A stretch of 64,000 nt of DNA, from NCBI GenBank assembly GCA_017694295.1, contig JADINA010000019.1:86983-150982 (forward strand), given 5' to 3'. Under the pieces are notes generated by a model. The model was not told the DNA's origin, did not search any database, and worked only from the letters and a program-made list of their open reading frames with translations. Positions 25,311 through 33,562 of this stretch are shown piece after piece; position 1 is the first letter of the stretch, and each line of letters begins with the position of its first letter. Source of the DNA: Candidatus Alloenteromonas pullistercoris (GTDB taxonomy: Bacteria > Bacillota_I > Bacilli_A > RFN20 > CAG-826). The translations under genes and the position numbers were made by a program.

Positions 25311-27167
25311 ATGGGAAAAACGAAGATAGCGCTTTTGGCCGCGGTTTTGCTTTTGCCGTTAGCTGGCTGCGATGGGGGCGGGGGAAGCCAAGTGTCCTCC
25401 TCCGCACCCGATTCCTCCAAGGATGGGGGCAGTTCCTCTTCCTCTTTGCCTAGCGGCGAGCATATCCATGAATATGGAGAATGGGAAGTAGTGGAGGAAG
25501 CGACTTGCCTAGAGGAAGGGCTAAAGGAAAGGGTTTGCCCCTGCGGCGACAAACAAGAGGAAGCTATCCCCGCGCTTGGCCACGAGATGGCCCTATTCAA
25601 AGGCACCCCGGCCACTTGCTTAGCCGACGGGAAGCGCGACTATTACCAATGCGGTCGCTGCGAGCTTTATTTCCTTGACGAAGAAGGGAAGGAGCAAATC
25701 GAAGGGCCCGAGGACGAAAGGCTATTCATCGCCAAAGGGGCCCATGCGATCGAAAACCCGACCATCGATTACTATACCCACGGTGGCGCCTGCTCCACCT
25801 GCGGCGAGGAGATATCCGGACACCATGTCTTCAATACCGGCAACACCTGCTCCGAATGCGGCTATTCGATAGAAGCCACCGCCATAGAGGACATCGAAGG
25901 CATCGACTTCACCGTCTATGCCGAGGGGACGGCCTATGCCAACATCGATTTGTCCCTTTTCCAGGAAGAGGAGCTCATCCTCCCTTACCATTGCTACATG
26001 GGCAAATACGAAGGCTGGGTTAAAAAGGCCATCTTCACTAACGCCGACAAGGCCAAAACCAAGAGGATCGTCTTCCCGGATGGCATGCAGACATTCGACG
26101 GCACCGCCGGGATGGTAAGCCTAGAGGAAGTCAGCTTCGGCGGAAACGTCGTCAACATCGGCGGGGCCCTCTGCGATACCTTTGAGGGCTGCCCCAACTT
26201 AAAAAGCATCGACCTAAGATATGCCGATAAGCTAAAGTACATCGGCGAATCCGCCTTCAAAGACACGGCGTTGACTAGCATCGAGATCCCCGCAAGCGTC
26301 ACCACAATCGGCGAAGACGCCTTCTATGGCTGCGAGAAGCTAGCCAATGTCGCGTTCAAGGGGAACGGCATAAAAAAGCTTTCCGACCGCTGCTTCGCCT
26401 ATTGCACCTCCTTAAAGGAGATAACCTTGCCTGAGGGCCTAACCTCCGCCTCTCCTTTCAGCGGCGATTACTCCCCCTTCTATGGCTGCAGCGCTCTTGA
26501 ATCCATTTCCTTCCCTTCGAGCTTCGATTGCTCGGTTGAGCACGACAACCTGCTTTCTGGCTTAAAGGACCTTAAGCACCTTTACATCGATTCGCCCACC
26601 GTTGACCTCGAATTGGTCCATGACTGGTTCTACGATTCCTTCAATGCCTACAAAGACGATTACTTCGTCTCCTCGCCGCTTACGATCCACATCGGGAAAA
26701 ACGTCAAGACGATGGAAAACTACTTCCTCGACGAGAACTACGTCCTCGACTACGAGGAGGGGGCTGAGCTTGAGGAGGTAAGCGGGTTGGCCCAGTATTG
26801 GAACAAGATAAGCCTATTCCAAAACCCGAATCAGGAATCCTATGAGATACATTTCCCCGACAAGGCCAAGCTAGTTAAGGCCGAGGCAGTGAAAATCGGT
26901 TTCCCGCCCAAATACCAAGATCCCTTCATCCCCGAAATAAACATCTACATCCCCTCTGGCGTGGAAACGCTAGAAAGCCAGGCGATCTACTTAGACATCG
27001 TCCAAGACGAGGTCATGGACCAAAACGTCTATGTCAATATTTATCTAGAAGAAAGCGAAGCCCCCGCTTCCTGGCCAAGCGACTGGTATTACGTTAACAA
27101 AGGGACCGACCACGAATTCACCTACGACAAGACGCTTATCCGGGTTTATACCGGGCAAGCGATGTGA
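25311..27167 (+). CDS. surface lipoprotein with BspA-like leucine-rich repeats
   Basis: 618 residues. A lipoprotein signal peptide ends in LPLAGC (Cys20), followed by a Gly/Ser linker (about 21-49). Next come Cys-rich 'HEYGEWEVVEEATCLEEG' modules with CPCG and CSTCGEE pairs. From about 240 to 600 it has LRR_5 (BspA/TpLRR) repeats, for example SIEIPASVTTIGEDAFYGCE and EITLPEGLTSASPF. Proteins of this type sit on the outer face of the membrane in gut and oral Firmicutes and are thought to bind host or matrix ligands. AAAAGGAGG precedes the ATG by 7 bp. Confidence 0.85.
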   Translation: MGKTKIALLAAVLLLPLAGCDGGGGSQVSSSAPDSSKDGGSSSSSLPSGEHIHEYGEWEVVEEATCLEEGLKERVCPCGDKQEEAIPALGHEMALFKGTPATCLADGKRDYYQCGRCELYFLDEEGKEQIEGPEDERLFIAKGAHAIENPTIDYYTHGGACSTCGEEISGHHVFNTGNTCSECGYSIEATAIEDIEGIDFTVYAEGTAYANIDLSLFQEEELILPYHCYMGKYEGWVKKAIFTNADKAKTKRIVFPDGMQTFDGTAGMVSLEEVSFGGNVVNIGGALCDTFEGCPNLKSIDLRYADKLKYIGESAFKDTALTSIEIPASVTTIGEDAFYGCEKLANVAFKGNGIKKLSDRCFAYCTSLKEITLPEGLTSASPFSGDYSPFYGCSALESISFPSSFDCSVEHDNLLSGLKDLKHLYIDSPTVDLELVHDWFYDSFNAYKDDYFVSSPLTIHIGKNVKTMENYFLDENYVLDYEEGAELEEVSGLAQYWNKISLFQNPNQESYEIHFPDKAKLVKAEAVKIGFPPKYQDPFIPEINIYIPSGVETLESQAIYLDIVQDEVMDQNVYVNIYLEESEAPASWPSDWYYVNKGTDHEFTYDKTLIRVYTGQAM

Positions 27168-27180
27168 CCGCCGATATCCT

Positions 27181-27840
27181 TTAAGCGCCATCCCCTTCTT
27201 TAAACGCCTTCCTGTAGGCCGCGGCGTTTTCCACAAAGTGGAATGCGTCGTTGATTATGTAGGTGTAATCGAGGTAGCTTTTGGCGCGGCGGTAGCGGCT
27301 TTCCCCGTATTCGGCCATCTCGGCGACGCGGAGGTTGTCTTCCAAATCGAGCAGCTTCACCAAAGCAGAGGTGGGGTTGCCTAAGCAAATCGCGATGTAT
27401 GCTTGGTAACTGACCGCCTTATCGTGGGTGATGCGCCGCAACGCGTCTTGCATATACAGGCGAAAGTGAACCCCGAAACCGCATTCGCCGTATATGTCCT
27501 TTATGTCGTCGATGGTCAATTCGCTATCCTCGATGACGTCGTGGAGCAGGCATACCTCCTGCACTCCCTCAAAGGGGATATGATGGGTTTCCAAAAGCTC
27601 TTTATCCAGGCAAAAGGGGTCATCTGGTTTTATGCCGACCAGCCTCCGGTAGTTTTCAAGCACCCTAAACGGGTGGTTGGAGTAATTCTCCCCGTTTTCC
27701 CTTTTTTGGCCGCGGTGGGCGTAAGAGCATATTTCCATCGCGAGGTAGACGGAATGGCGGTCAAGCTCATCCACCTCTTTTTCCCCCATTCCCATTTCGG
27801 CCATCATGTAATCGTGGATCTGCTTCAGTTTGGCGTTCAT
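27181..27840 (-). CDS. HD-domain hydrolase, RelA/SpoT-hydrolase-like
   Basis: 219 residues from ATG 27840 (AAGGAAGG upstream). The HD_4 layout is YAHRGQKRENGENYSNHPFR (first His), LLHDVIEDSEL (HD plus ED) and VKLLDLEDNLR (final Asp), as in the hydrolase half of Rel/SpoT and in stand-alone small alarmone hydrolases. It may therefore degrade (p)ppGpp or a related nucleotide; other HD_4 enzymes act elsewhere, so the substrate is an inference. It lies 14 bp from the convergent lipoprotein gene. The helix-turn-helix gene 76 bp upstream on the same strand is probably a partner. Confidence 0.75.
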   Translation of the reverse strand: MNAKLKQIHDYMMAEMGMGEKEVDELDRHSVYLAMEICSYAHRGQKRENGENYSNHPFRVLENYRRLVGIKPDDPFCLDKELLETHHIPFEGVQEVCLLHDVIEDSELTIDDIKDIYGECGFGVHFRLYMQDALRRITHDKAVSYQAYIAICLGNPTSALVKLLDLEDNLRVAEMAEYGESRYRRAKSYLDYTYIINDAFHFVENAAAYRKAFKEGDGA

Positions 27841-27915
27841 GCTTTTACCTTCCTTTTCCTTCGGTATTCTAGTGGTTAAAAATGGGGAAAAGGTCAAACG
27901 CGATTTGACAATTGG

Positions 27916-28308
27916 CTAAATAAGCAATGAATCGCCGTATCCGTTTGCCTCCAGAAGCGCGTTTACCTCGGATAAGGCATATATTTTGTTTTCGATGGCG
28001 TAGCGGATTATCAAAGCGAACCTATTTGACGAAGTGAGGGTGTATCCGGCCTTTTTTAGAAGGTATTTGCATTCGCGGTTGCTCGTTTTTAGCGACAACG
28101 CGATCTTCAAGCAGGCGTTTAGGGATGGATGGGACTTCCCTGAGACGATTGAGGACCACAGTTGCCTTGATATGTTGGCTTTGCCGTAGACCTCGGCGGG
28201 GTTTTCAATGCCGCGTTTGTCCATCAGCCAATAAAGGTATTCGGCGAAAGACGAGGATTTCTCCTTATTGCCCTGGTGCCTTTTGATGTATTCATGAAGC
28301 GTTTCCAT
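27916..28308 (-). CDS. small helix-turn-helix-type regulator
   Basis: 130 residues. An HTH is visible as AEVYGKANISRQLWSSIVSG followed by KSHPSLNACLKIALSL, an XRE-like arrangement. The C-terminal part (LLKKAGYTLTSSNRFALIIR, then YALSEVNALLEANGYGDSLL) recurs in a family of small regulators in gut Firmicutes. It probably binds DNA; its target is unknown. It is upstream of the HD hydrolase gene on the same strand. Confidence 0.6.
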   Translation of the reverse strand: METLHEYIKRHQGNKEKSSSFAEYLYWLMDKRGIENPAEVYGKANISRQLWSSIVSGKSHPSLNACLKIALSLKTSNRECKYLLKKAGYTLTSSNRFALIIRYAIENKIYALSEVNALLEANGYGDSLLI

Positions 28309-28469
28309 TTCGCTTATATCTTACAGCAATCTTCCTTATGTTGGCGATTTGGCGGATGGGCTTATCGTTTGTACGACATAACTCCGCGGTAGCGAAAAGC
28401 GTTCCTGTCCACCGCATTTTTATATCGAAGATATATGGTTTATTTGCCCTTAAGCGTGTCCGAAAACCC

Positions 28470-28498
28470 TTGATAACGCCTATTGAGCCATCGATAAT
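28470..28498 (+). promoter_or_regulatory. promoter of the SAM-I riboswitch transcript
   Basis: TTGATA (28470-28475), 17 bp, GATAAT (28493-28498). Transcription would begin about 28505, at the 5' end of the aptamer. Confidence 0.75.
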
Positions 28499-28502
28499 AC
28501 CC

Positions 28503-28646
28503 TCGTATCCATAGAGAGAGCAGCGAGGGACAAGCCCATTGACCTGCCGGCAACCTACCCCAAACATGGGGCAAGGTGCCAAAGCTTGAACGATGGGAGA
28601 AAAACGACAATTCGGCTCCCTTCGTCGCGATGGGAGCCTTTCTTCT
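28503..28646 (+). promoter_or_regulatory. SAM-I (S-box) riboswitch with terminator
   Basis: The S-box core is clear: AGAGAGAGCAGCGAGGGAC, then GCCC, then GACCTGCCGGCAACC, a hairpin (CCCC/GGGG), then GGTGCCAA and GATGGGAG closing P1. The expression platform is a terminator: GGCTCCC (28614-28620) pairs with GGGAGCC (28632-28638), followed by TTTCTTCT. GGGAG at the 3' side of P1 can instead pair with CTCCC of the terminator arm, forming the antiterminator. High SAM should therefore end transcription before the gene at 28679. Confidence 0.92.
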
Positions 28647-28678
28647 CTCCTTATGGCCGAGCTGAAAGGAGAACAAAC

Positions 28679-28996
28679 ATGAACAAAACATTCGAAGAGC
28701 AGCTAAGCGAAGCGGAAACCAAGGCCAGGGAAAAAGGAGGGATCGTGGCGCTTTTCCAAAACGACGCAGGCGACCAACCCGCCTTCGTCGCCCTCGTCCT
28801 CGGAGACAGAAAGGGAATCGAGGCCATAATCGGGGAAAGCGATGGCCAAGCGATATCCATTCGGCTGCGTGAGGTGTGGTATTGGCTTTTGCTTGGCGAA
28901 GAGGGCTTCCTCCTCTTCAGGAATGGCGAGCGCGGACCGGAGAACGCCAATTTGGACGACCTGAATGCCGTCAGGTACCTCTCGACCTTGATTTGA
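28679..28996 (+). CDS. SAM-riboswitch-controlled orphan protein, 105 aa
   Basis: 105 residues, starting MNKTFEEQLSEAETKAREKG, with AAAGGAG 8 bp before the ATG. The protein is acidic with a mixed alpha/beta pattern (GIVALFQNDAGDQPAFVALV, EVWYWLLLGEEGFLLFRNG) and no signal peptide or membrane span. I do not recognise the family. It is the only gene behind the S-box riboswitch, so it is expected to be made when SAM is low and to have something to do with methionine or SAM supply. A once-longer operon may have been cut by the insertion DNA that starts just downstream. Confidence 0.75.
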   Translation: MNKTFEEQLSEAETKAREKGGIVALFQNDAGDQPAFVALVLGDRKGIEAIIGESDGQAISIRLREVWYWLLLGEEGFLLFRNGERGPENANLDDLNAVRYLSTLI

Positions 28997-29285
28997 CCCG
29001 CCCCAATCAGCCATCGAGTTCTGCCATTATCACATTATTTTTCCCATTTGGCTTTATCTTAACCGCGTACTGCCCCCAATTGTGATTTGGCCGCGGGGCG
29101 CACTTCCGCCTCTCCTTGGTCTCGGGGTTCGCCTTCAATGGGCTCGCGCTGCCCAAGTTCGCGTGCCTGAGGTATGCCGGCCCGGCCTTCGCGTAGGCCT
29201 TCCCGATCCCGTTTGTGGGGTTCGTAAGGGTTTTCTAGGAAAGGGTCGGTCGAAAATGTAGGCACCCCTCTTTTGAGGTAAATCT
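28997..29285. other. unassigned decayed sequence at the left edge of the insertion
   Basis: A minus-strand frame (AYAKAGPAYLRHANLGSASP ... VIMAELDG, ending 29007) is open but has no start signal and no family I know. It may be a fragment of a host or element gene cut by the IS30-like end. Confidence 0.35.
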
Positions 29286-29459
29286 TCGCGAGATCGTCTC
29301 CCTTTGGCTTCCGGCGATGTGTTTCCAGAGCGCGCCCATATTGAATGTCATCCATTTCTTTAGTAGGGAAACGGAGACGTTTTGCTTTACGGTCGGGTTA
29401 TTCCAGGACTTATTGCAGTTTTCGGCGAGGAAGTTGACTTAAGTTCTGGAATTCTCAGT
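29286..29459 (-). mobile_element. IS30-like element end, copy 1
   Basis: About 174 bp nearly collinear with 33006-33179 (offset 3720, no large gap). It contains the start of a minus-strand frame (DIQYG-ALETHRRKPKG) and ends TTCTGGAATTCTCAGT. Beyond it the transposase frame is lost. Confidence 0.65.
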
Positions 29460-29744
29460 TGATAAAGAAAACTTGGTCGAGTCCAAATTGGGAATCTATG
29501 ATCTTTTAAAATCCGATAAGAAATTAACCAACGAGGAAGAGAAAACGATTAAATTAGCCGCGAAAATCTCTACTTAAAAATTAAGGAAAACAATGAGAGA
29601 CTATTGGCGATGGACTGGTACAAGGACGAGCAACCTATGATAAGTGTCAGAATTGCCATTGAAGAAGAATTAGATAGAGACTTATCTTTTTACTCGTCGG
29701 CAAAACTGTCCAGGTCATTCAGAATTTTATTAATGGAGGCTAAC
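29460..29744 (+). pseudogene. C-terminal relic of a type I restriction subunit HsdR
   Basis: The first frame reads LGIYDLLKSDKKLTNEEEK and, after a one-base loss in an A-run near 29564, the next reads LYLKIKENNERLLAMDWYKD and ISVRIAIEEELDRDL. This is the conserved end of HsdR. The rest of the gene was removed at the IS30-like end. Confidence 0.75.
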
Positions 29745-29745
29745 T

Positions 29746-30423
29746 ATGATAGATACGATTCGTCTCGACAAAACAAGAACAATAGAAATTAATAAGCCAA
29801 ACACTTGCCCTCACTGTGATAAAGGCATGGCTCCTGTTGTAGTTGGGTGCATTCGTTTTGAGTCGTTTCAGCAACCATTTATTTACGTTTGTTTTGAATG
29901 TTCAATTTGTGAGCAAGTGTTTTTTGCTAAATATAGCATTCCTACATATGATGAATTTACGTATTCATACGAGGAAAATGTCATTGGTTATTGCGAACTT
30001 TTAGGCGGTCACGGCTTAACCAGAGAATTCCCAAAAGAAATTAATGATGTTAGCCCTAATTTTGTTTCTTTATACAATGACGCTTATAAAGCTGAGCAAC
30101 ATGGTCTTCAAGCAATTGTTGGAATTAGCTATAGACTAGCGTTTGAATACCTGATTAAAGATTATTGCATTAAAAACAATGATGACAAAAAAGATGAAAT
30201 TTTAAAGAAAAGTTTGTCGCAATGTATCAATGAATATTTAGATGTTGATATTAAAGATATCGCCAAAAGGGCAGCGTGGTTGGGAAACGATTATGCTCAC
30301 TACGAATCTAAACACCTAGAGATGAATGTAAACGATTTGAAAAGCGTTATAGATATTTGTGTCACAAAAATTGAAGCTAAAATCAAAGAAAACAACTACA
30401 TAAAAAATATCAAAAAAGTGTAA
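29746..30423 (+). CDS. DUF4145-domain protein
   Basis: 225 residues, about 35% GC in its coding region, well below the neighbours. The N-terminus has a zinc-ribbon-like pair, CPHC and CFECSIC. The C-terminal DUF4145 block is QAIVGISYRLAFEYLIKDYC followed by WLGNDYAHYESKH. DUF4145 occurs at the ends of restriction and other defence proteins and as a stand-alone protein beside them; its role is not known. TGGAGG precedes the ATG. It directly follows the HsdR relic, so it may be a former accessory of that restriction system. Confidence 0.75.
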   Translation: MIDTIRLDKTRTIEINKPNTCPHCDKGMAPVVVGCIRFESFQQPFIYVCFECSICEQVFFAKYSIPTYDEFTYSYEENVIGYCELLGGHGLTREFPKEINDVSPNFVSLYNDAYKAEQHGLQAIVGISYRLAFEYLIKDYCIKNNDDKKDEILKKSLSQCINEYLDVDIKDIAKRAAWLGNDYAHYESKHLEMNVNDLKSVIDICVTKIEAKIKENNYIKNIKKV

Positions 30424-30435
30424 GGACAAATAACT

Positions 30436-31109
30436 ATGGGAACTAAGTCACAAGGCGTAATCTACATTCTTACCAACCCATCCTTTCCTGATTACGTAAA
30501 AATCGGATATGCGGATGATGTTCAAAAACGTTTAAAAGAGCATAATAGAAGCGAGTGTATTCCATTTGCCTTTAGACTTTACGCTTACTATGAAGTTCCT
30601 AGAAGACTAACTGATATGAAACTTCATCAAATGATTGATAGACTTAATCCTAACTTAAGATCCATTGAGGAGTTTGATGGCAAGACTAGAAGAAGAGAGT
30701 TTTACAACATGTCTGCAGCTGATGCATATTCTATTTGAGAAACTATCGCTCAAATCAATGGATTAGAAGAGAATCTGCATTTGGTTAAACCTTCTGAAAA
30801 AGAAATGGAAGAGGAAGAAACTGCCGAAGAAAACAGAATCCTGGCAACAAATAGGCATCATTTTAAGAATATTGACTTCACGAGTAGTTTAACTGGTCAT
30901 ACTTACAAGTCTTCTACAAACGAAAAAGGACTCTATCAATTTTTGATGTGACGATAGGTGAAGAAGTGCCGAATAACGCTAATCCATCTAAAAGAGAAAT
31001 AGTAAGAGTTGCACTCAGTGATTTAACAAAAAATGATGAAGACGGAACCCTTTACCAATTGATGCATAGGTTAGAAAAACTGATAGCAGTTAATAAGTTT
31101 CTAACATAG
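30436..31109 (+). pseudogene. GIY-YIG nuclease gene broken by a stop and a frameshift
   Basis: GVIYILTNPSFPDYVKIGYA is the GIY-YIG start, continued by KRLKEHNRSECIPFAFRLYA and RSIEEFDGKTRRREFYNMS. At 30736-30738 TGA stands where relatives have Leu (TTA to TGA). The same frame then continues to about 30935, where a shift moves the tail (LSIFDVTIGEEVPNN ... TLYQLMHRLEKL) to another frame ending in TAG at 31109. The N-terminal nuclease fragment could still be made. Confidence 0.8.
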
Positions 31110-31135
31110 AATTTATATATAAGGAGGTTTGGTTA

Positions 31136-31459
31136 GTGACTAAACGTAATGATGATTTTTTCAAATCCAAGAAACCTTGGTCTGAAACGAAAGATGCTCT
31201 TTTAGGTTGCTATTTAAAACCATATTTTGAAAAGATTAAAACATTGAAAACACCTATTTGTTATATAGATGGTTTTGCTGGAAAAGGGAAATTTGATGAT
31301 GGTAAAGATGGTTCGCCAAGAATTGCCCTTCAAGTTATTAGGGAGTCCATCGTAGGGTCTAATCCTTTCTCAAAACCAATAGTTAATTTTTACTTCGTTG
31401 ATTTAAATTACGAAGACGAATTAAAGAAAAATCTTGAGAGTGTGCGGAATCTTGTGTAA
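31136..31459 (+). pseudogene. three-Cys-motif partner protein (TcmP), truncated by IS256
   Basis: The start is GTG 31136, with AAGGAGG 8 bp upstream. The first ~105 residues (KSKKPWSETKDALLGCYLKP, then YIDGFAGKGKFDDGKDGSPR) match the N-terminus of TcmP. TcmP proteins are normally about 350-450 aa and are linked to DUF5131 three-Cys-motif phage-type proteins. The frame ends within the left terminal repeat of the IS256 element. Confidence 0.8.
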
Positions 31460-32797
31460 ACGATTCCCGTAAGACGTTCGAATTCTAATCACTTCGACTC
31501 ATAATAGGCAACAATTTCCCTCCAACACCTCACCTTCCTTTTCCCTATCCCCTCGTTGTAGTGGAGGAACATCGAGACCAGCCTCTTCTCCAACGCCTCC
31601 TCGGTGACGAACTGTATCTGCTTCTTGATCATCCTCTTAATCTGCTTGTTGAAGGACTCGATCCGGTTGTTCGTGTAGACGAGCGCGCGCAGTTCCCTAG
31701 GGAACTCATAGAAGGTGAGCATGTGCTCCGTCCTCTCCGACCATATCTCGAGCTTGGGGTATTTCCCCTTCCATGCGGCGACGAAGTCGTCCAGGGCCTT
31801 CTTCCCCGATTCGGCGTCCTCTTGCCTGGCTATCGACATGAAGGCGTCGGCGACCTCCCGCCTGTCGGCAACCCTGACCTTGGAGCATGCGTTCCGGAGG
31901 AGGTGGACGAAGCACCTCTGCCTTTTCGCCTTCGGATACGACGAGGATATCGCCTCGTCGATGCCCTGGAGGCCGTCCGTAACGGCCACCTCCACCTCCT
32001 CGAGCCCCCTCGATTTGAAGTCGGCGAGCAGCTCGCCGTAGGCCTCGGCCGATTCCTGCGGCGTTATGGAATAGCCCACCACGATCGGCTCGCCGACGTC
32101 GGTTACGCCGAGGGCTATGTTCACGGCCTCCTTCGCGACCGTGTCGCGCCTAAGGGGCACGTAGGTGGAATCCAGGAACATGGCGAACAGCCGCCTTGGG
32201 AGGGGCCTCTTCGAGAAGCCCCTGACGTCCTCCATGACCGCGTCGGTGATCGACGAAATGGTCGATTTGGAGCAATGGGCCTCGTATATCGAGCCTATGG
32301 CGAGCCTCATCTCCTCGTCGGTCATGCCGGAGGAGTAGAGCTTAAGGACCGTCGACGTTATCAGGTCGGTCCTCCGTTGGTACCTTGGGATGGCGATGGG
32401 CTTGTATTCGCCGTTCCTGTCCCTTGGCACCTCCACCGAGATCGGCCCGAACGACGTCTGCAGGGTCCTCTCGTACGTCCCGTTCCTCGAGTCTCCGGAG
32501 TTCTTCCCGGAGGGGTCGTATTTGCCGTAGCCGAGGGTCGCCCCTATCTCAGACCTCAGCAGCGATTCGACCGTCTGCTTCGCCACGATGAGCACGGCCT
32601 TCCTCATCGCCGCCTCGAGGCTTTCGCCTTTTGCTATCGCTTCCTTGATTAATTCGCTAAAATTATCCACGCAGGACTCCTTTCGATTGTGGCAAACAAA
32701 TCTTACTAGGAATCCTGCCTTTTTCGTAGGCCGTCGCCGACCCCTAGGGGTCTGAGGAGGGAATGACTCCTCCGTCGTCATTTACACAAGATTTCGG
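31445..32797 (-). mobile_element. IS256-family insertion sequence
   Basis: Terminal inverted repeats CGGAATCTTGTGTAAA (31445-31460) and, reversed, CCGAAATCTTGTGTAAA (32781-32797) enclose one transposase gene. I see no target duplication: the left flank is the TcmP gene and the right flank is an IS30-like fragment, so a later deletion or recombination has changed one side. A solo copy of the right end exists at 21190. Confidence 0.9.
31489..32670 (-). CDS. IS256-family transposase (mutator type)
   Basis: 393 residues from GTG 32670, chosen because AAAGGAG lies 6 bp upstream. The DDE residues are visible: LDSTYVPLR (first D), VAVTDGLQGIDEAI (second D) and YTNNRIESFNKQIKR (final E). CFVHLLRNACSKV is the conserved C/H-x-H block of the family. 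The gene is intact and of full length, and the terminal repeats are present, so the element could be active. An open frame on the opposite strand is only a codon-bias shadow. Confidence 0.95.
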   Translation of the reverse strand: MDNFSELIKEAIAKGESLEAAMRKAVLIVAKQTVESLLRSEIGATLGYGKYDPSGKNSGDSRNGTYERTLQTSFGPISVEVPRDRNGEYKPIAIPRYQRRTDLITSTVLKLYSSGMTDEEMRLAIGSIYEAHCSKSTISSITDAVMEDVRGFSKRPLPRRLFAMFLDSTYVPLRRDTVAKEAVNIALGVTDVGEPIVVGYSITPQESAEAYGELLADFKSRGLEEVEVAVTDGLQGIDEAISSSYPKAKRQRCFVHLLRNACSKVRVADRREVADAFMSIARQEDAESGKKALDDFVAAWKGKYPKLEIWSERTEHMLTFYEFPRELRALVYTNNRIESFNKQIKRMIKKQIQFVTEEALEKRLVSMFLHYNEGIGKRKVRCWREIVAYYESK

Positions 32798-33075
32798 TTA
32801 CTCCCACGCTTTTTGCCTTTTTGGTATTAAAGTCAATTGGTTTTTTAGCTTGCGAGCGAAGGCAAAACGTCGGGCGTCAATAGGGCATTCCCCATCGCCC
32901 AGCTTCGTCTTGGACCGGTTCCTCCTGATCTCCCTGGAGAGGGCGGTCGGGTGCAGCCCGAGGGCCTTGGCGATCTCCTTGAGCCTGTTGCCGTGGGAGA
33001 GCATCCGCGAGATCGTGTTCCTTTGGGTTTTCGCCGATGCGTTTCCAGTGCGCTACCATATTGTATGTCCTCCAT
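32798..33075 (-). pseudogene. IS30-like transposase, N-terminal fragment
   Basis: One frame begins MEDIQYGSALETHRRKPKG and, after a one-base shift near 33018, another continues TISRMLSHGNRLKEIAKAL, GLHPTALSREIRRNRSKTK. This is the HTH of IS30 transposases. The IS256 element cuts off the remainder. Confidence 0.7.
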
Positions 33076-33179
33076 TTCTTTGCTTGGGAAACGGAGGCGT
33101 TTTACTTCATGTTCGAGATATTCCAGGACTTATTGCAGTTTCCTGTTGGGAAGTTGACTTAAGTTTTGGAATTCTCAGT
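33006..33179 (-). mobile_element. IS30-like element end, copy 2
   Basis: A second copy of the segment at 29286-29459, in the same orientation. Both end in T-CTGGAATTCTCAGT (TTTTGG variant here). The two copies bracket the AT-rich cargo. Confidence 0.65.
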
Positions 33180-33235
33180 CTAATATCTCTTTCCAAAGGA
33201 ATGGAGATTTTGTGGTAAAGTAATCAAGTTCTGTT

Positions 33236-33562
33236 ATGGATAAGCTCGATAACCTCAATCAAGAAATAAAAGCCTTCGTTGACGAACGGGATTGGAATAA
33301 GTTCCATAGTCCCGCCAATCTTGCGAAATCAATTTCCATCGAAGCCAACGAATTGCTCGAATGCTTCCAATGGGACGAGGATCATTACGATTTGGATGAT
33401 GTTAAGGATGAGCTGGCCGATGTCATCAATTATTGCATTCAAATGGGGCAAGTCCTAAATCTGGATTTATACGATATCGTTCTGGATAAACTTGAGAAAA
33501 CCAAGAAGAAGTATCCGGTCGAGAAATGCAAATCCATCGCCACCAAATACAATAAACTATGA
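33236..33562 (+). CDS. MazG-like nucleotide pyrophosphohydrolase
   Basis: 108 residues of the all-alpha NTP pyrophosphatase fold (RS21-C6/MazG-like). The metal motif E-x2-E...E-x2-D is seen as IEANELLECFQW and DVKDELADVINYCI. It converts a (d)NTP to the monophosphate, commonly dCTP or a modified nucleotide. Its stop overlaps the start of the next gene by 4 bp, so the two are translationally coupled. The pairing suggests that nucleotide depletion or cleaning is linked to the nuclease-helicase partner. Confidence 0.82.
   Translation: MDKLDNLNQEIKAFVDERDWNKFHSPANLAKSISIEANELLECFQWDEDHYDLDDVKDELADVINYCIQMGQVLNLDLYDIVLDKLEKTKKKYPVEKCKSIATKYNKL

Noticed and set aside
28292..28691. Minus-strand frames across the S-box region
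   Set aside because: They are shadows of the riboswitch and of the coding strand, with no start signals.
30736..30738. TGA read as tryptophan
   Set aside because: Homologues have Leu here, the neighbouring AT-rich genes use TGG for Trp, and host genes end with TGA.
31561..32652. A 363-codon open frame on the plus strand across the IS256 transposase gene
   Set aside because: It is the antisense of a complete transposase with all catalytic motifs, in GC-rich DNA. It has no motif and no ribosome binding site.
31445..32797. Target-site duplication of the IS256 element
   Set aside because: The flanks differ (TcmP on the left, IS30-like fragment on the right), so no duplication can be claimed.
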